This document shows, one piece after another, positions 8,822 through 17,290 of a stretch of DNA of 64,000 nt. Under the pieces are notes generated by a model that saw only the letters and a program-made list of their open reading frames with translations, made no database searches and was not told where the DNA came from. A program made the translations under genes and the position numbers. Numbering within the stretch: the first letter of the stretch is position 1; each line of letters opens with the position of its first letter. The DNA comes from Alviniconcha marisindica (lineage: Eukaryota; Mollusca; Gastropoda; Provannidae), in NCBI GenBank assembly GCA_018857735.1, contig JABMCL010001097.1:393501-457500 (forward strand), written 5' to 3'.

Positions 8822-10491
8822 GTCTGTCAATGATGCCTTGTGATTTTCTTTACTCAGCAGCAATTTAGCAAGGGCTAGCTAGTTGTTAGGTTTTGACTGA
8901 ACCCTAAACTACAATCCTTGTAAAATAAAGTTTTTGAGTTCTCTCTCCCTCTCTGTTTTTGTGTCAGTCTCTGTCTCTGCCAGTCTCCGTCTCTCTTTCA
9001 GCATTTCTGCCTTTTAGTTTTACAGTAAATGGACATTTATATATGAAAATTAGATGGAAAATGTGAGCCCGCTTAGGACTTGGCTTGAGGCCTCTGTTTT
9101 TGAGGGGTCGTTTTCCCAAGCCTAAGAGGACAGGTGTTACACAGGTAGCGAGTCTCTGTGCCGAGTCAGCAGACAAGGGAGTTAATTAGCACTGAAAGCC
9201 GTCACGCCAACACAACAACAAAGAGCCGAGTCAGCTACGGTAGCTCTCACCTGGCATGCGAGTACATGCAAGGGACATAAACTCCACCAGAGGTGTATCA
9301 TGTGTATACCTCTGGTGGAGTTTACGTCCCTTGTGCCTCTGGCGGAGTTTACGTCCCTTGTACCTCTGGTGGAGTTTACGTCCCTTGTACCTCTGGTGGA
9401 GTTTGTGTACCTCTGGTGGAGTTTATGTCCAGTGTACCTCTGGTGGAGTTTATGTCCCTTGTACCTCTGGTGGAGTTTATGTCCCTTGTACCGCTGGCGG
9501 AGTTTACGTCCCTTGTACCGCTGGTGGAGTTTATGTCCCTTGTACCTCTGGTGGAGTTTGTGTACCTCTGATGGAGTTTATGTCCAGTGTACCTCTGGTG
9601 GAGTTTATGTCCCTTGTACCTCTGGTGGAGTTTATGTCCCTTGTACCGCTGGTGGAGTTTATGTCCCTTGTACCTCTGGTGGAGTTTATGTCCCTGTACC
9701 TCTGGTGGAGTTTATGTCCCTTGTACCTCTGGTGGAGTTTATGTACCTCTGGTGGAGTTTATGTCCAGTATACCTCTGGTGGAGTTTATGTCCCTTGTAC
9801 CTCTGGTAGAGTTTATGTACCTCTGGTGGAGTTTATGTCCAGTGTACCTCTGGTGGAGTTTATGTCCCTTGTACCTCTGGTGGAGTTTACGTCCCTTGTA
9901 CCTCTGGTGGAGTTTATGTACCTCTGGTGGAGTTTATGTCCAGTGTACCTCTGGTGGAGTTTATGTCCCTTGTACCTCTGGTGGAGTTTATGTCCCTTGT
10001 ACCTCTGGTGGAGTTTATGTCCCTGTACCTCTGGTGGAGTTTATGTCCCTTATACCTCTGGTGGAGTTTACGTCCCTTGTACCTCTGGTGGAGTTTACGT
10101 CCCTTGGACCTCTGGTGGAGTTTACGTCCCTTGTATGTACCCGCACGCCAGGCGAGAGTTGCTGTAGTTTGTGTGACGTCTGTTGAGTGCTAATTAATTC
10201 CCTTGTTTACTGATTTTGCGCAGGCACTGTGGACCTCGTTCAGTTTCAGGCTGCCGGTCTCTGTGCTGGTGTGTGTTCCTCACTCGGCTGTGTTGCCGCT
10301 TGTGTCAGCGCTGCTCTCTTTTCGTTTGGTTGGGACAGGGCCTGGTGATGAACCGAGCGTTCTCCGAGATGAAGTTCAAGACCTGCCCCACAGAGAGCTT
10401 CGCCCACGAACAGTTCAAGAAGTGCGGAGTCGGTCACTACTGGGATCAGGCCTTCAGCGGAGCGGTCCTAGAAACGGCAGGAGACGACTGA
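1112..10491 (+). CDS. PRPF3: U4/U6 small nuclear ribonucleoprotein Prp3, 3' part of gene (spliced)
   Basis: Prp3 is a core protein of the U4/U6 and U4/U6.U5 tri-snRNP in the nucleus and is needed for spliceosome assembly. The exons at 1112-1255, 2753-2852, 3543-3656, 4606-about 4625, 6656-6739, 7553-7611 and 10339-10491 follow the known family in order: the basic YLTKKE..KKLRRQ helix, [58 protein letters not shown], and EMKFK.CPTE ending in HYWD. This covers the PRP3 domain and the C-terminal DUF1115 domain, roughly residue 430 to the end in a protein of about 680 residues. Exon phases agree at each junction. The segment between VRDLNN and GPKQQRKFK (about 33 residues in relatives) has no clean exon. 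The N-terminal part lies left of the window. Family identity is near certain from the conserved strings. Confidence 0.95.
1252..2360 (+). repeat. 32-bp minisatellite starting at the exon A donor
   Basis: About 33 units containing ccaagggtgggtagcttgtt, with frequent one-base deletions. Each unit repeats the last bases of exon A and its donor (ccaag, then g|gtgggtag). Three interrupted units carry a longer insert with atcatgatggtactgg. Reading frames through it in either direction are artefacts of the repeat. Confidence 0.92.
2460..2752 (+). repeat. 40-bp tandem copies of the exon B acceptor and exon start
   Basis: Decoy exon starts follow AG at 2472, 2513, 2554, 2594, 2634, 2673 and 2713, then the true start at 2753. 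Spacing is 39-41 bp. Units read ttgcag then tgcggatagccaaatgatg, against tgagaatggccaacctgatg in the true exon. Confidence 0.9.
2753..2852 (+). CDS. PRPF3: PRPF3 exon B ([20 protein letters not shown])
   Basis: The acceptor is cccttgcag and the donor is AG|GTCAGT; the exon is 100 bp. It encodes the most conserved stretch of the PRP3 domain. The QDPTK motif corresponds to human residues around 493-494, where dominant retinitis pigmentosa (RP18) substitutions are known; both Pro and Thr are kept here. Seven degenerate copies of the acceptor and exon start precede it at about 40-bp spacing. Confidence 0.95.
2985..3540 (+). repeat. 42-bp minisatellite ending at the exon C acceptor
   Basis: About 13 units of ggtgatgttggtggcatgat plus gtcagtgtttcctgttgact gt. 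Because 42 is divisible by three, several frames stay open, but none continues into exon C in frame. A CA-rich microsatellite at about 2895-2953 precedes it. Confidence 0.9.
3543..3656 (+). CDS. PRPF3: PRPF3 exon C ([12 protein letters not shown])
   Basis: The acceptor is actgttgacag, formed at the end of the last unit of a 42-bp array. The donor is TACAG|GTCTG. The 114-bp exon reads [20 protein letters not shown] and continues to GVHVAVYR, closing the PRP3 domain and entering DUF1115. Both split codons match the neighbours. Confidence 0.94.
3830..4410 (+). repeat. 41-bp minisatellite downstream of the exon C donor
   Basis: About 13 units of ggtctggtttctgtcttgtc followed by tgtgtggatctacctggtat a. 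The unit resembles the donor region of exon C (tacag|gtctgtttt, then tgtctgtcttgtctc), so it may derive from it. Confidence 0.88.
4412..4603 (+). repeat. 51-bp tandem repeat before exon D
   Basis: Four units containing agggtagtgtgtaggctgac agctggtgtgtg. The last unit runs into the gtgtgtgtgtgacag acceptor of exon D. Confidence 0.85.
4606..4625 (+). CDS. PRPF3: PRPF3 exon D start (VRDLNN), 3' boundary uncertain
   Basis: After the acceptor gtgtgtgtgacag the sequence reads VRDLNN, which matches the family's VYRVRNLSN when joined to exon C. A weak donor C|GTTTAG at 4626 would end the exon in phase 1, and the next clear exon also starts in phase 1. The boundary is uncertain because the family continues with about 33 residues not cleanly found; see the degenerate stretch that follows. 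Confidence 0.6.
4626..4760 (+). pseudogene. Possible degenerate or misassembled PRPF3 exon (KFKI...GQ..LTGV region)
   Basis: Directly after VRDLNN, a shifted frame gives HKFKI. A little further on, a stretch resembling codons for [12 protein letters not shown] can be traced only by allowing one- and two-base shifts and accepting in-frame stops. The family has [20 protein letters not shown] here. Either the exon is damaged by assembly indels, or it is a decayed copy with the true exon collapsed in a repeat, or the similarity is chance. The continuous frame from VRDLNN stays open to about 4900 but looks unrelated to Prp3. Confidence 0.3.
4909..4985 (+). repeat. (CT)n microsatellite
   Basis: An uninterrupted CT dinucleotide run of about 77 bases inside the PRPF3 intron. 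Confidence 0.97.
4986..5795 (+). repeat. About 42-bp minisatellite (tttgacctctctttagtg)
   Basis: Roughly 18 degenerate units of tttgacctctctttagtgtc gtggtgttttgtgttacaca. The array is intronic and has no coding sense. Confidence 0.88.
5815..6000 (-). mobile_element. Non-repeat insert within array, possible short interspersed element
   Basis: A block of unlike composition interrupts the intron arrays. Its minus-strand translation contains [20 protein letters not shown] recall very similar strings from uncharacterised ORFs of many unrelated aquatic animals, which suggests a dispersed repeat. No ends or target duplications are clear, so the element type is not assigned. Confidence 0.4.
6000..6655 (+). 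repeat. Degenerate minisatellite ending at the exon E acceptor
   Basis: Units share gacctgtctctggtgtctga followed by ctgggttgtcccacatg. The last units (ctggtgttgtcccacatg) parallel the true junction ctggtgtctacag|gtcccaag, so the array probably includes decayed copies of it. Confidence 0.82.
6656..6739 (+). CDS. PRPF3: PRPF3 exon E ([18 protein letters not shown])
   Basis: The acceptor is tgtctacag and the donor is G|GTGAGG; the exon is 84 bp. It encodes the DUF1115 core string [13 protein letters not shown] followed by a charged linker [10 protein letters not shown]. The preceding array ends in units that resemble the acceptor region. Confidence 0.95.
6855..7247. mobile_element. Short non-autonomous hAT-like element in PRPF3 intron
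   Basis: The left end begins cagggttcgcacggtctttg, a form typical of short hAT-derived elements. The right end is ctgtatgaaccctctg, an imperfect inverse. The interior of about 390 bp has no transposase. A target duplication could not be made out, so the ends are approximate. Confidence 0.5.
7553..7611 (+). CDS. PRPF3: PRPF3 exon F (acidic linker and NKCVLVWE)
   Basis: The acceptor is ctttctgcag and the donor is GAG|GTGAGC; the exon is 59 bp. It encodes [20 protein letters not shown], matching the acidic linker and the conserved KCVLVWEG strand of DUF1115. The exon ends on a codon boundary. Confidence 0.95.
7620..8712 (+). repeat. CT-rich satellite-like block
   Basis: Units close to tctctgtctctccctgtccc tctctgtctcagtctctttg repeat for about 1.1 kb just after the exon F donor. 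Three plus-strand frames stay open only because the repeat contains few stops. Confidence 0.93.
8759..8821. repeat. (TA)n microsatellite
   Basis: A pure TA run of about 60 bases. The following 340 bases to about 9160 are ordinary intron with no feature I can name. Confidence 0.97.
9160..10225. mobile_element. Long inverted-repeat (foldback) element with internal minisatellite
   Basis: The left arm (about 9160-9300) contains gggagttaattagcactgaa, cacctggcatgcgagtacat and gggacataaactccaccaga. The right arm (about 10080-10225) carries the same blocks in reverse complement. Between them are about 30 units of 27 bp (tacctctggtggagtttatg tccct) that match the inner end of the arms, so the array seems to have grown from the arm tip. 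Related copies lie at 11122-11235 and 43095-43480. Confidence 0.8.
10339..10491 (+). CDS. PRPF3: PRPF3 terminal coding exon
   Basis: The acceptor is ggttgggacag. The exon reads [20 protein letters not shown] and goes on to [19 protein letters not shown], ending in TGA at 10489-10491. The EMKFK.CPTE and HYWD motifs are the hallmarks of the Prp3 C-terminus. The last intron, more than 2.7 kb, carries the CT-rich block, a TA microsatellite and a whole inverted-repeat element. Confidence 0.95.
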   Translation, partial: GLVMNRAFSEMKFKTCPTESFAHEQFKKCGVGHYWDQAFSGAVLETAGDD

Positions 10492-11110
10492 TAGTGATAC
10501 CGCATGTCTGTGTGTGGTTAGCTGGTTGAGGAGTGTGGAGACGGTGATACCGCATGTCTGTGTGTGTGGTTAGCTGGTTGAGGAGTGTGGAGATGGTGAT
10601 ACCGCATGTCTGTGTGTGGTTAGCTGGTTGAGTGTGGAGATGGTGATACCATGTGTGTGTGTGGCTGGTTGAGGAGTCGGCAGTGGATGAAAAGACCGCG
10701 GGAAGATTGTGTTCGTTCACAATGCTTCCTGTGTGCTTTGGACCGAGCTCTGCTGTAAACTGCTGGAGGTGACTGGTTCTTCCTGCGTGACAGACTGACG
10801 GCAGCTGACCGCTAGATGAGTGCAGTGCTGACTGCCGGTTGAATGACTGTGGTGCTGACCACCACCGGTTGAATGAATGTGGTGCTGACCGCCGGTTGAC
10901 GCGTAGCTGGATGAATGTGGTGCTGACTGCCGGTTGAATGAATGCGGCGCTGACCACCGGTTGACGCATAGCTTGATGAGTGTGGTGCTGACCGCTGGTT
11001 GAATGAATGCGGCGCTGACCACCAGTTGACACATAACTGGATGAATACAGTGTGAGGGTTTTTCCTGCTGCAGGCTGAGACAGAATGACGCAGGGAATGT
11101 TTGTGTAGCA
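10492..11110 (+). other. PRPF3 3' flank or UTR with two tandem blocks
   Basis: After the stop codon, three to four units of about 50 bp (gtgataccgcatgtctgtgt) run to about 10680. A second block at 10840-11045 repeats gccggttgaatgaatgtggt gctgacc. No polyadenylation signal is evident before 11110; candidate AATAAA hexamers on this strand are at 12439 and 13743. Confidence 0.6.
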
Positions 11111-11121
11111 TCAAGAAACGG

Positions 11122-11235
11122 AGAGCATTATTAGCACTCCGAAGGCGTTACACGAAGACAACAACAGAGACCTGAATCGCCTGCGGTAACTCACCTGGCA
11201 TGCGAGTAAATACGAGGTGCATAAACTCTTCCAAA
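11122..11235. mobile_element. Solo arm of the foldback element family
   Basis: The blocks attattagcactccgaagg, acaacaacagagacctgaat, tcacctggcatgcgagtaaa and gcataaactc appear in the same order as in the left arm at 9160-9300. No matching right arm follows, so it is a single-arm remnant. Confidence 0.7.
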
Positions 11236-11611
11236 GGGGCATCTTTCTGCTGTTTTTCAGGGCTTCAGTAGAACTAGGTTTTAAAAAAAAAGTGCTCATC
11301 AGTGTAGGACTGTTGCAGTTGTTGAGCTCTTTGGAAGGTTGGTATCCATCACGGACTGGACGGCTCTGCGTGTGTGTGCACAGTTTCAATTTTAGGACTG
11401 CATTTGAAAGCTGCCGAAGTTGAATTTTAGGACTGCATTTTAAAAGCTGCAGAAGTTGAACGTGTGCTTGGGTAGAAATGATTGTAGCCTGCTTGACTCC
11501 ACTTGTGCTTGTTTGCAGTTTTGACCCCTTCACTGCCCCAGCCTGTACAATTTCTGGGCTGAAAAGTGCACCCACACGCGCCTGAAAACAGTCTATTTGA
11601 TGGCCCTGTGA

Positions 11612-12172
11612 CAAGGTTCCCAGGGTCCTTACGGGTGCTTACAAGCACTTACGAATTGAATTTGCCAAGTAAGGCCTTACAAGTCCTTATACTTGCGTCA
11701 CGGTCCTTACAAGTCTAGCTAATACTAAAAATGCACGTGGGTAGTTATAAAAGCCTCTCATTTTTCCAAGTCGGTGACTGTTTGTGGTTCTACACATTTA
11801 CTGAATTTTCAAATTGTTCGGACATAGGTTGAGATGATGTCTGAAGCAGACGATGCTTTCCTCCGTGTTCATTTAGATTACTTGCAGCCGAAATCACGGT
11901 CGCAAGATTACATGATAACTTCCAGGTCAGCCATTTGGTTGCAAAATTCAAACTGCAAAGATGCCAAGAAAATGTTCATTCCGAGACTGCTGGATAAAGG
12001 ACAGTGCGTACCAGAAGTGGACAAACACCATGCTCGATGCATGGCATGCGAAATTGAGCTCATTTGTTTGTGCCCCTTACTGTTGCAGTGGTCCTTACAA
12101 AATCTAAGATTGGTCCTTATAAGTCCTTATAAGGTCCGTATTTGGCTCTAGTCCAAGTCCCTGGGAACCATG
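11612..12172. mobile_element. hAT-like element remnant with zinc-finger-like ORF
   Basis: The ends are inverted: caaggttcccaggg at the left, ccctgggaaccatg at the right. Subterminal copies of gtccttacaag occur at both ends. The interior is open on the + strand from 11834 to 12151 and includes HARCMACEIEL, which resembles the start of a BED-type zinc finger as found in hAT-related proteins. There is no transposase catalytic region. A related, inverted copy is at 43913-44225. No clear 8-bp target duplication was seen. Confidence 0.6.
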
Positions 12173-13087
12173 TTTAATAACAGATCTACTTTGAATACTG
12201 TGCATTTTGACAGACGTCCTTTCACGTGCTCATGCGAAAAGGGAAAAAAGACTTACTGATTTCAGATTTGGCACTTTTATTGGTTGTTTTCCGGGTGACA
12301 CGCTGGCAAGCATGACAGTGAATGGGTTAAACCTCGGATAATGGTTTAAACCTGGCAATGTTCTGCAATCTTGATGGCACTTCCTTAAGAGAAAACAGGG
12401 AGACAAATGCTACTTTTTTCTTTTCTTTTTTTAATGTGAATAAACATGTTGATTCCTGCTGTAAGTCTTTTCACCGTGTTTGTGCATGTTTGGGTTTATG
12501 TGTGCACATCACTTTAAGAGACTGGAAGAGGAAATTGGCTGTCAACGTCTTCTAAGCTCAGTCATCAGCTTATGTACATGGGTGCATATGTATGTGTGTG
12601 TGTTTATAATGTGAAAAATAGTTTATAATGCGTTCTAGTTTGTGGAAATGTCACAAACATGAAGACTTACAGTTGCTACTGTGCAGAAACAGATCCAAGT
12701 AAGAGCAATCTCATGAAACGGTTGACACTTGACAGCAACAGCATCTCGGTGAGCAACAAAAACAGCAAAAGCAGGAAAATCATTTCTGTCCACTTCTGCA
12801 GTTTTGAAGGTCACTTTTGTCCATGGAACTTTTGTTGGCAGAGGTTTTTGCCCGGGACTCCTAATCCAGTGAAAACGGCAGTCAGGATGTGGTTTGGTTG
12901 GCAGCGTCGGGGTCCAGCATGCTGTAGATTTCTCCCAGTCAAGTATCAGTGTAGACTGTTACAGTGTTCATACAGCCCCCAGTCTACAGTCACATGAATT
13001 AACATGTGTGTGTGTGCGTTTGAATTTTTTTCCTGAGCACTGGCAGCCCGGTCGATGTTTGGACACCAAAACACAGCACACACTAGG
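12173..13087. other. Non-coding stretch, no recognised feature
   Basis: Ordinary unique-looking sequence. AATAAA at 12439-12444 is a possible + strand polyadenylation signal. No ORF here resembles a known protein. Confidence 0.5.
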
Positions 13088-13530
13088 TCAGCCCTCAAAG
13101 ACGGATTTGGTGGCCCAAGAGGCAAGAAGTTGAAAATGCTTGAATAGGTGCTTCATTTCCCCCAAACTGGAGGTTATACCCTCCATAGACAGGGGACCGC
13201 AGAAGAAGTAAAAGAAGCAAATTTAGGTCTGAACCTTGCTCAAGCAAGGGCGAGGCCTTGGCTCTTTCCAGGTCATCACTTGGAAAGACTTGTTGGTTCA
13301 TCAGGCCAGCCTTCGAAGATTGATTTGGCTGCTCAAGAAGCAGGGAAATTAAATGCGGTTGCATATGTGGTTTCTTTTCCCAAAACAGGACGTTGTACCT
13401 CCTTAGAAAGAGGAACGCAGAAGAAGTGACAGAAGCGAATGTAGGTTTGAACCTTCTTGCTCATAGCGAGGGTGGGGCCTTCTCTCCTTCCAGGTTGTCG
13501 CTTGTGAAGATTGCTGGTGCCTGTTGGATG
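13088..13530. repeat. Diverged tandem duplication of about 220 bp
   Basis: Two copies share the order ggtcagccctcaaagacg / ggccagccttcgaagatt, then gttat or gttgt..cctcc, then gcagaagaagt..agaagc, then gaacctt and ttccaggt. Differences are spread evenly, so the duplication is old. Flanking sequence to about 14180 has nothing recognisable except AATAAA at 13743. Confidence 0.7.
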
Positions 13531-14186
13531 GTTTTGCAGCGTAAAAGTTACTGGTTTCACAGCGTAAAACACCAAGTTACTGGTTTCACAACGTAAAACA
13601 CAGCTGTGCTTGAAGGAAATTGCTGAAATGTTGGATGATATGACGTAAAATTTGCACAGGGCAGGATGTTGCCGATTTTCCCTTTATGTCAACAGTGATG
13701 TGTAAATTGCGCTGTTTGTTAAATGTATAGAGCTTGTGTGTAAATAAACACAGTTCCTTTTTTGTTGTTGTTAGCTGTGCTTTTTTCTTTTGAAGTGGTA
13801 CAGGATGTAAGCGTATCTTCATGCGTGTGGGTACATCTGGAGTATGCAGTGTCTTCTTCTTCTGATCATTATATATATATGTATGTTTGCACCATTTCAC
13901 TGGCTCAAGCTGCTGCACATAAACGTCCCAAACTTCTGCCTTCCGCAGCCCAGCAACTTGTTTCCCAGGTCCACCATGTGTCCAGTGGTTGTCCCAAGGC
14001 AGTAGAGCACCAGAATTTGGGGGCAATAGAGAACGACGCGTGTCCGCAAAACGACATTCCTACCAGACTGCTTGACAGCCTGCCCAGTTTGTTGCTGTCG
14101 TAGCCAGTATGCCCAGAATCTTCTGGTTTCTCTGCCCTGAATCTGGGCTTGTATGCTTGATGAGCAAGTCAAATTACAGGCGGATA

Positions 14187-14359
14187 GAACACAACATGCA
14201 AATTTTCGGGGTAATTATCAAGCTACAAAACGACACTTAAACAACAAACGGTGAAAAACAATGAGAACTGAGGTGGAGAGCTAATCCACTTATCTTTTTT
14301 GGGGTGAGCTACGTCCAGTGCTTTTGGGGATTACCCCGAAAATTAACATGTTGTGTTTC
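14187..14359. mobile_element. Short palindromic MITE-like element
   Basis: The left arm gaacacaacatgcaaatttt followed by cggggtaat is the near-perfect inverse of the right arm at 14330-14359. The total is about 173 bp with a loop of about 115 bp and no coding capacity. The family is not identified. Confidence 0.65.
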
Positions 14360-14904
14360 GTCTTTATAAATAGCGTTCTTTTGAACCTTTTATGTGTTTG
14401 GATCTTGTTTTAGAGCGCTAGCAGTCATTCTTGTTTAAGATTTTTTCACAGGCAGATAGCCTTTAATCCCGAATAGCTAAGGAGCCCGCAAGTCCAGGTA
14501 GAGAACGAGGCTTTAACTTCAAACACGCTCAGGATGGCCAAACAGTCCTATTTGCGTTCCAGCATCATCACTGTTTAGAAGATTAACGCGATGAAGGGGG
14601 CTGTTTGCTGATCATGCACATGGGCCCTGGTTTCTCGGACCCATCAGTTGCTCGTCAGGAAACAGCAGACTGGACCCAAATGGCAACAACATTGATGTCA
14701 ACCACAGCTTTTCCACACTCTCCGCTTTTTTGCAAAGAGCAAAGGCACAAAAAAGAAAAAATAGAAGTCCAAAACTGACTTCTGTCTGATCTTCATTTAT
14801 GCTTCCTTTGTTTCCAGTTTTGTCTGCTTGGTGAGTTGTATGAACATTTGTCGAGCACCTCATTATCAAGATGAGCCCTAAGTGCTTTGCAATGACAACT
14901 ATAT

Positions 14905-15406
14905 AGCATCATTCTCTGATTCTGAGTAGACCTGCTGCATTCTAATTGTATCTGATTCTCTGGTTCCGAGTAGACCTGCTGCATTCTAATTGTATCTGCT
15001 TCTCTGATTCTGAGTGGACCTGCTGCATTCAAATTGTGTCTGATTCTCTAAGTCCGAGTAGACATGCTGCATTCTAATTGTATCTGATTCTCTGATTCCG
15101 AGTAGACCCGCTGCATTCTAATTGTATCTGACTCTCTGATTCCGAGTAGACCTTGCTGCATTCTAATTGTATCTGATTCTATGGTTCTGAGTAGACCTGC
15201 GGCATTCTAATTGTATCTGATTCTCTGATTCTGAGTAGACCTGCTGCATTCTAATTGTATCTGATTCTCTGATTCTGAGTAGACCTGTTGCATTTTAATT
15301 GTATCTGATTCTGAGTAGACCTGCTGCATTCTAATTGTATCTGCTTCTCTGATTCCAAGTAGACCTGCTGCATTCTAATTGTGTCTGATTCTCTGATTCC
15401 GAGTAG
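14905..15406 (+). repeat. 44-bp minisatellite with repeated cryptic acceptor
   Basis: About 11 units of attctaattgtatctgattc tctgattccgagtagacctg ctgc. Each unit carries a TAG followed by acctgctgc. The last unit changes to accCgctgcGtg and runs into a short open segment; see the next entry. Confidence 0.85.
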
Positions 15407-15466
15407 ACCCGCTGCGTGTACGTGCCCAAGCACCTACGTAAACACAAGATGCATCCACCCTGGTAA
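15407..15466 (+). CDS. Possible short terminal exon, unknown gene
   Basis: After gattccgagtag the sequence reads TRCVYVPKHLRKHKMHPPW and then TAA. The 19 codons are basic and look like a protein tail, and the upstream array repeats the same acceptor and first nine bases, as seen at confirmed exons in this window. I do not recognise the peptide. It could equally be chance, being very short and with no partner exon found. Confidence 0.22.
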   Translation, partial: TRCVYVPKHLRKHKMHPPW

Positions 15467-16048
15467 AAAAAGAAGTGCCGTCTTGATTCAAATGCTTGTG
15501 GTTTTATTTGTGCTTGTGTAAACTTTGTCAGTGGCTATAATGACACGCCTTTTTTTATTTGAGTTGTTCGTAACAAACTTACTACTGTTTGAGCAATAAC
15601 GAAAAACAGCTCGTTAGCCGACAGTTTTCAGGAACCTGGGATGTAACTAAATACGGCAGTGGTTGAAGGAAGGATGTCGTAAACCAGTGCTTGGTGTTTG
15701 AGCATCACCCTGACAGAGTCGGCGCCACGCTGCCTCATCCTCCATCACACTCATGGCGAATCTGAATCTAAATCGCCCTGAGCTGAATCAGCTCCGCACC
15801 ATCTCATCCACTGCCAAACCGGCACAGTGCCACACACACACTCGGCATCACACCTATAAAGTCACACCAACACAAAGAGCATCTGGCCCAGTCACACCCA
15901 CACCAAGCGTCACATCCACACACACGATGCATCACATCCACACCAAGCATCACACCCACACAGTCTCTGACACAATTCTGTGACAAACAGAATGCACACT
16001 TGTAAAAGTGGGCGCAAGACTGTTTTGGTTTTTTTGAGAGTATTCCTT

Positions 16049-16054
16049 TTTATT
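16049..16054 (-). terminator. Candidate polyadenylation signal AATAAA (minus strand)
   Basis: The minus strand reads cctataataaaaagg, followed within about 90 bases by a tgtgcattctgtttg tract. It lies close to where the + strand turns A/C-rich (about 15.74 kb), so it could end a long minus-strand transcript. Other minus-strand AATAAA hexamers exist, for example at 26735-26740. Confidence 0.3.
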
Positions 16055-17009
16055 ATAGGAACAGACAAGAAGACACAGCACGCTCCTCTATGCCGGAGTC
16101 ACCTCCCCTTCACAGTAAAGGGCAGTGAATTCAAAAGTGGGATACAGTTGATTGACTGACCCCCCCCCCCCCCACCCCCACAAACAGTAGGACACAACTG
16201 CCCTGGCCTAAAGAGTAGAACGCTGAACTTGACTGCTGAACTTGGTCACAATAATAAAAATAAGTCCTGATAACAGCAATAGTAACAGTAGTTCCTACTG
16301 AGGTAATGCAAACTGTCTTTCGGCTATGGAGACCCCCACCCCCCCCCCCCCCCTCAGCATGTAACTTGTCTCATGACCACAAGGGGGGGGGGGGGTAAGA
16401 ACTGACCAACTCATCAGAAAAAGGAAGGTTTTTACTGAACACTGGCAACAGCAGTAATAAATAGCCACTTAGATCATTCCAAACCAAATCACCGTAACTG
16501 ACAGGAGTAAAAAAATAAAAGTAAAATAAACGCCACAACTGAATACCACACCCTTTCCTCACAAACACAGTGTACCCCCCCCCCCCCCCCCACAACACTG
16601 ACAGAGGGGGGGGGGGGACTGACGTGCACAACATGACTAAAAAGTGGGTTGGTTGGTGGGGGGACTGACGCACACACACACACAACATGAGAAAAAATAG
16701 GCTTTAAAATCAACCATTTATAAATAATAAACTGAAGCTTCCGAAGAGGACTGTCCATTTCTCTACAGGTTGTGTGTCAGGGTCACACCCTCATCAACGA
16801 TGCTCTCGTCACCACAAACCAGTTCCTTCATGTCTTTCTCCCTTTCATTCACCACTTTCATCCACACCCTGCCTCGTTTAAAAAAATCAAAAAAATCCAG
16901 CCAATGAAAATCATGCATGCAAGGTGGTGTCCAATCAGATCCTGCCAGGCAACCTTTTTTTTTCTTTTCCCTTACCAATGACAAACCCAGTCAACGCTGA
17001 GCATATTCC

Positions 17010-17290
17010 AAGCCTCGTGCTGAATCTATTTCTCTGCCCCTGAATCTGGTTTCTCTGCCCTGAATCTATTTCTCTGCCCCAAATCTGAATCTTTCTCTCT
17101 GCCCCAAATCTGAATCTTTCTCTCTGCCCCAAATCAGGTTTCTCTGCCCCGAATCTATTTCTCTGCCCCAAATCTGGTTTCTCCACCCTGAATCTATTTC
17201 TCTGCCCCAAATCTAGTTTCCCTGCCCTGAATCTATTTCTCTGCCCCAAATCTAGTTTCCCTGCCCTGAATCTATTTCTCTGCCCCATGG
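17010..17290. repeat. About 39-bp minisatellite (tatttctctgccccaaatct)
   Basis: Seven or so degenerate units of tatttctctgccccaaatct ggtttctctgccctgaatc. Confidence 0.85.

Noticed and set aside
7593..8843. Frames of more than 300 codons rich in Leu, Ser, Val and Cys ([12 protein letters not shown])
   Set aside because: Pure product of the CT-rich repeat in the last PRPF3 intron; all three frames are open.
9256..10186. Long open frames reading WWSLCPLYL / GGVYVPCTS repeats
   Set aside because: They translate a 27-bp tandem array inside a foldback element; several frames are open at once, so there is no sign of selection for one.
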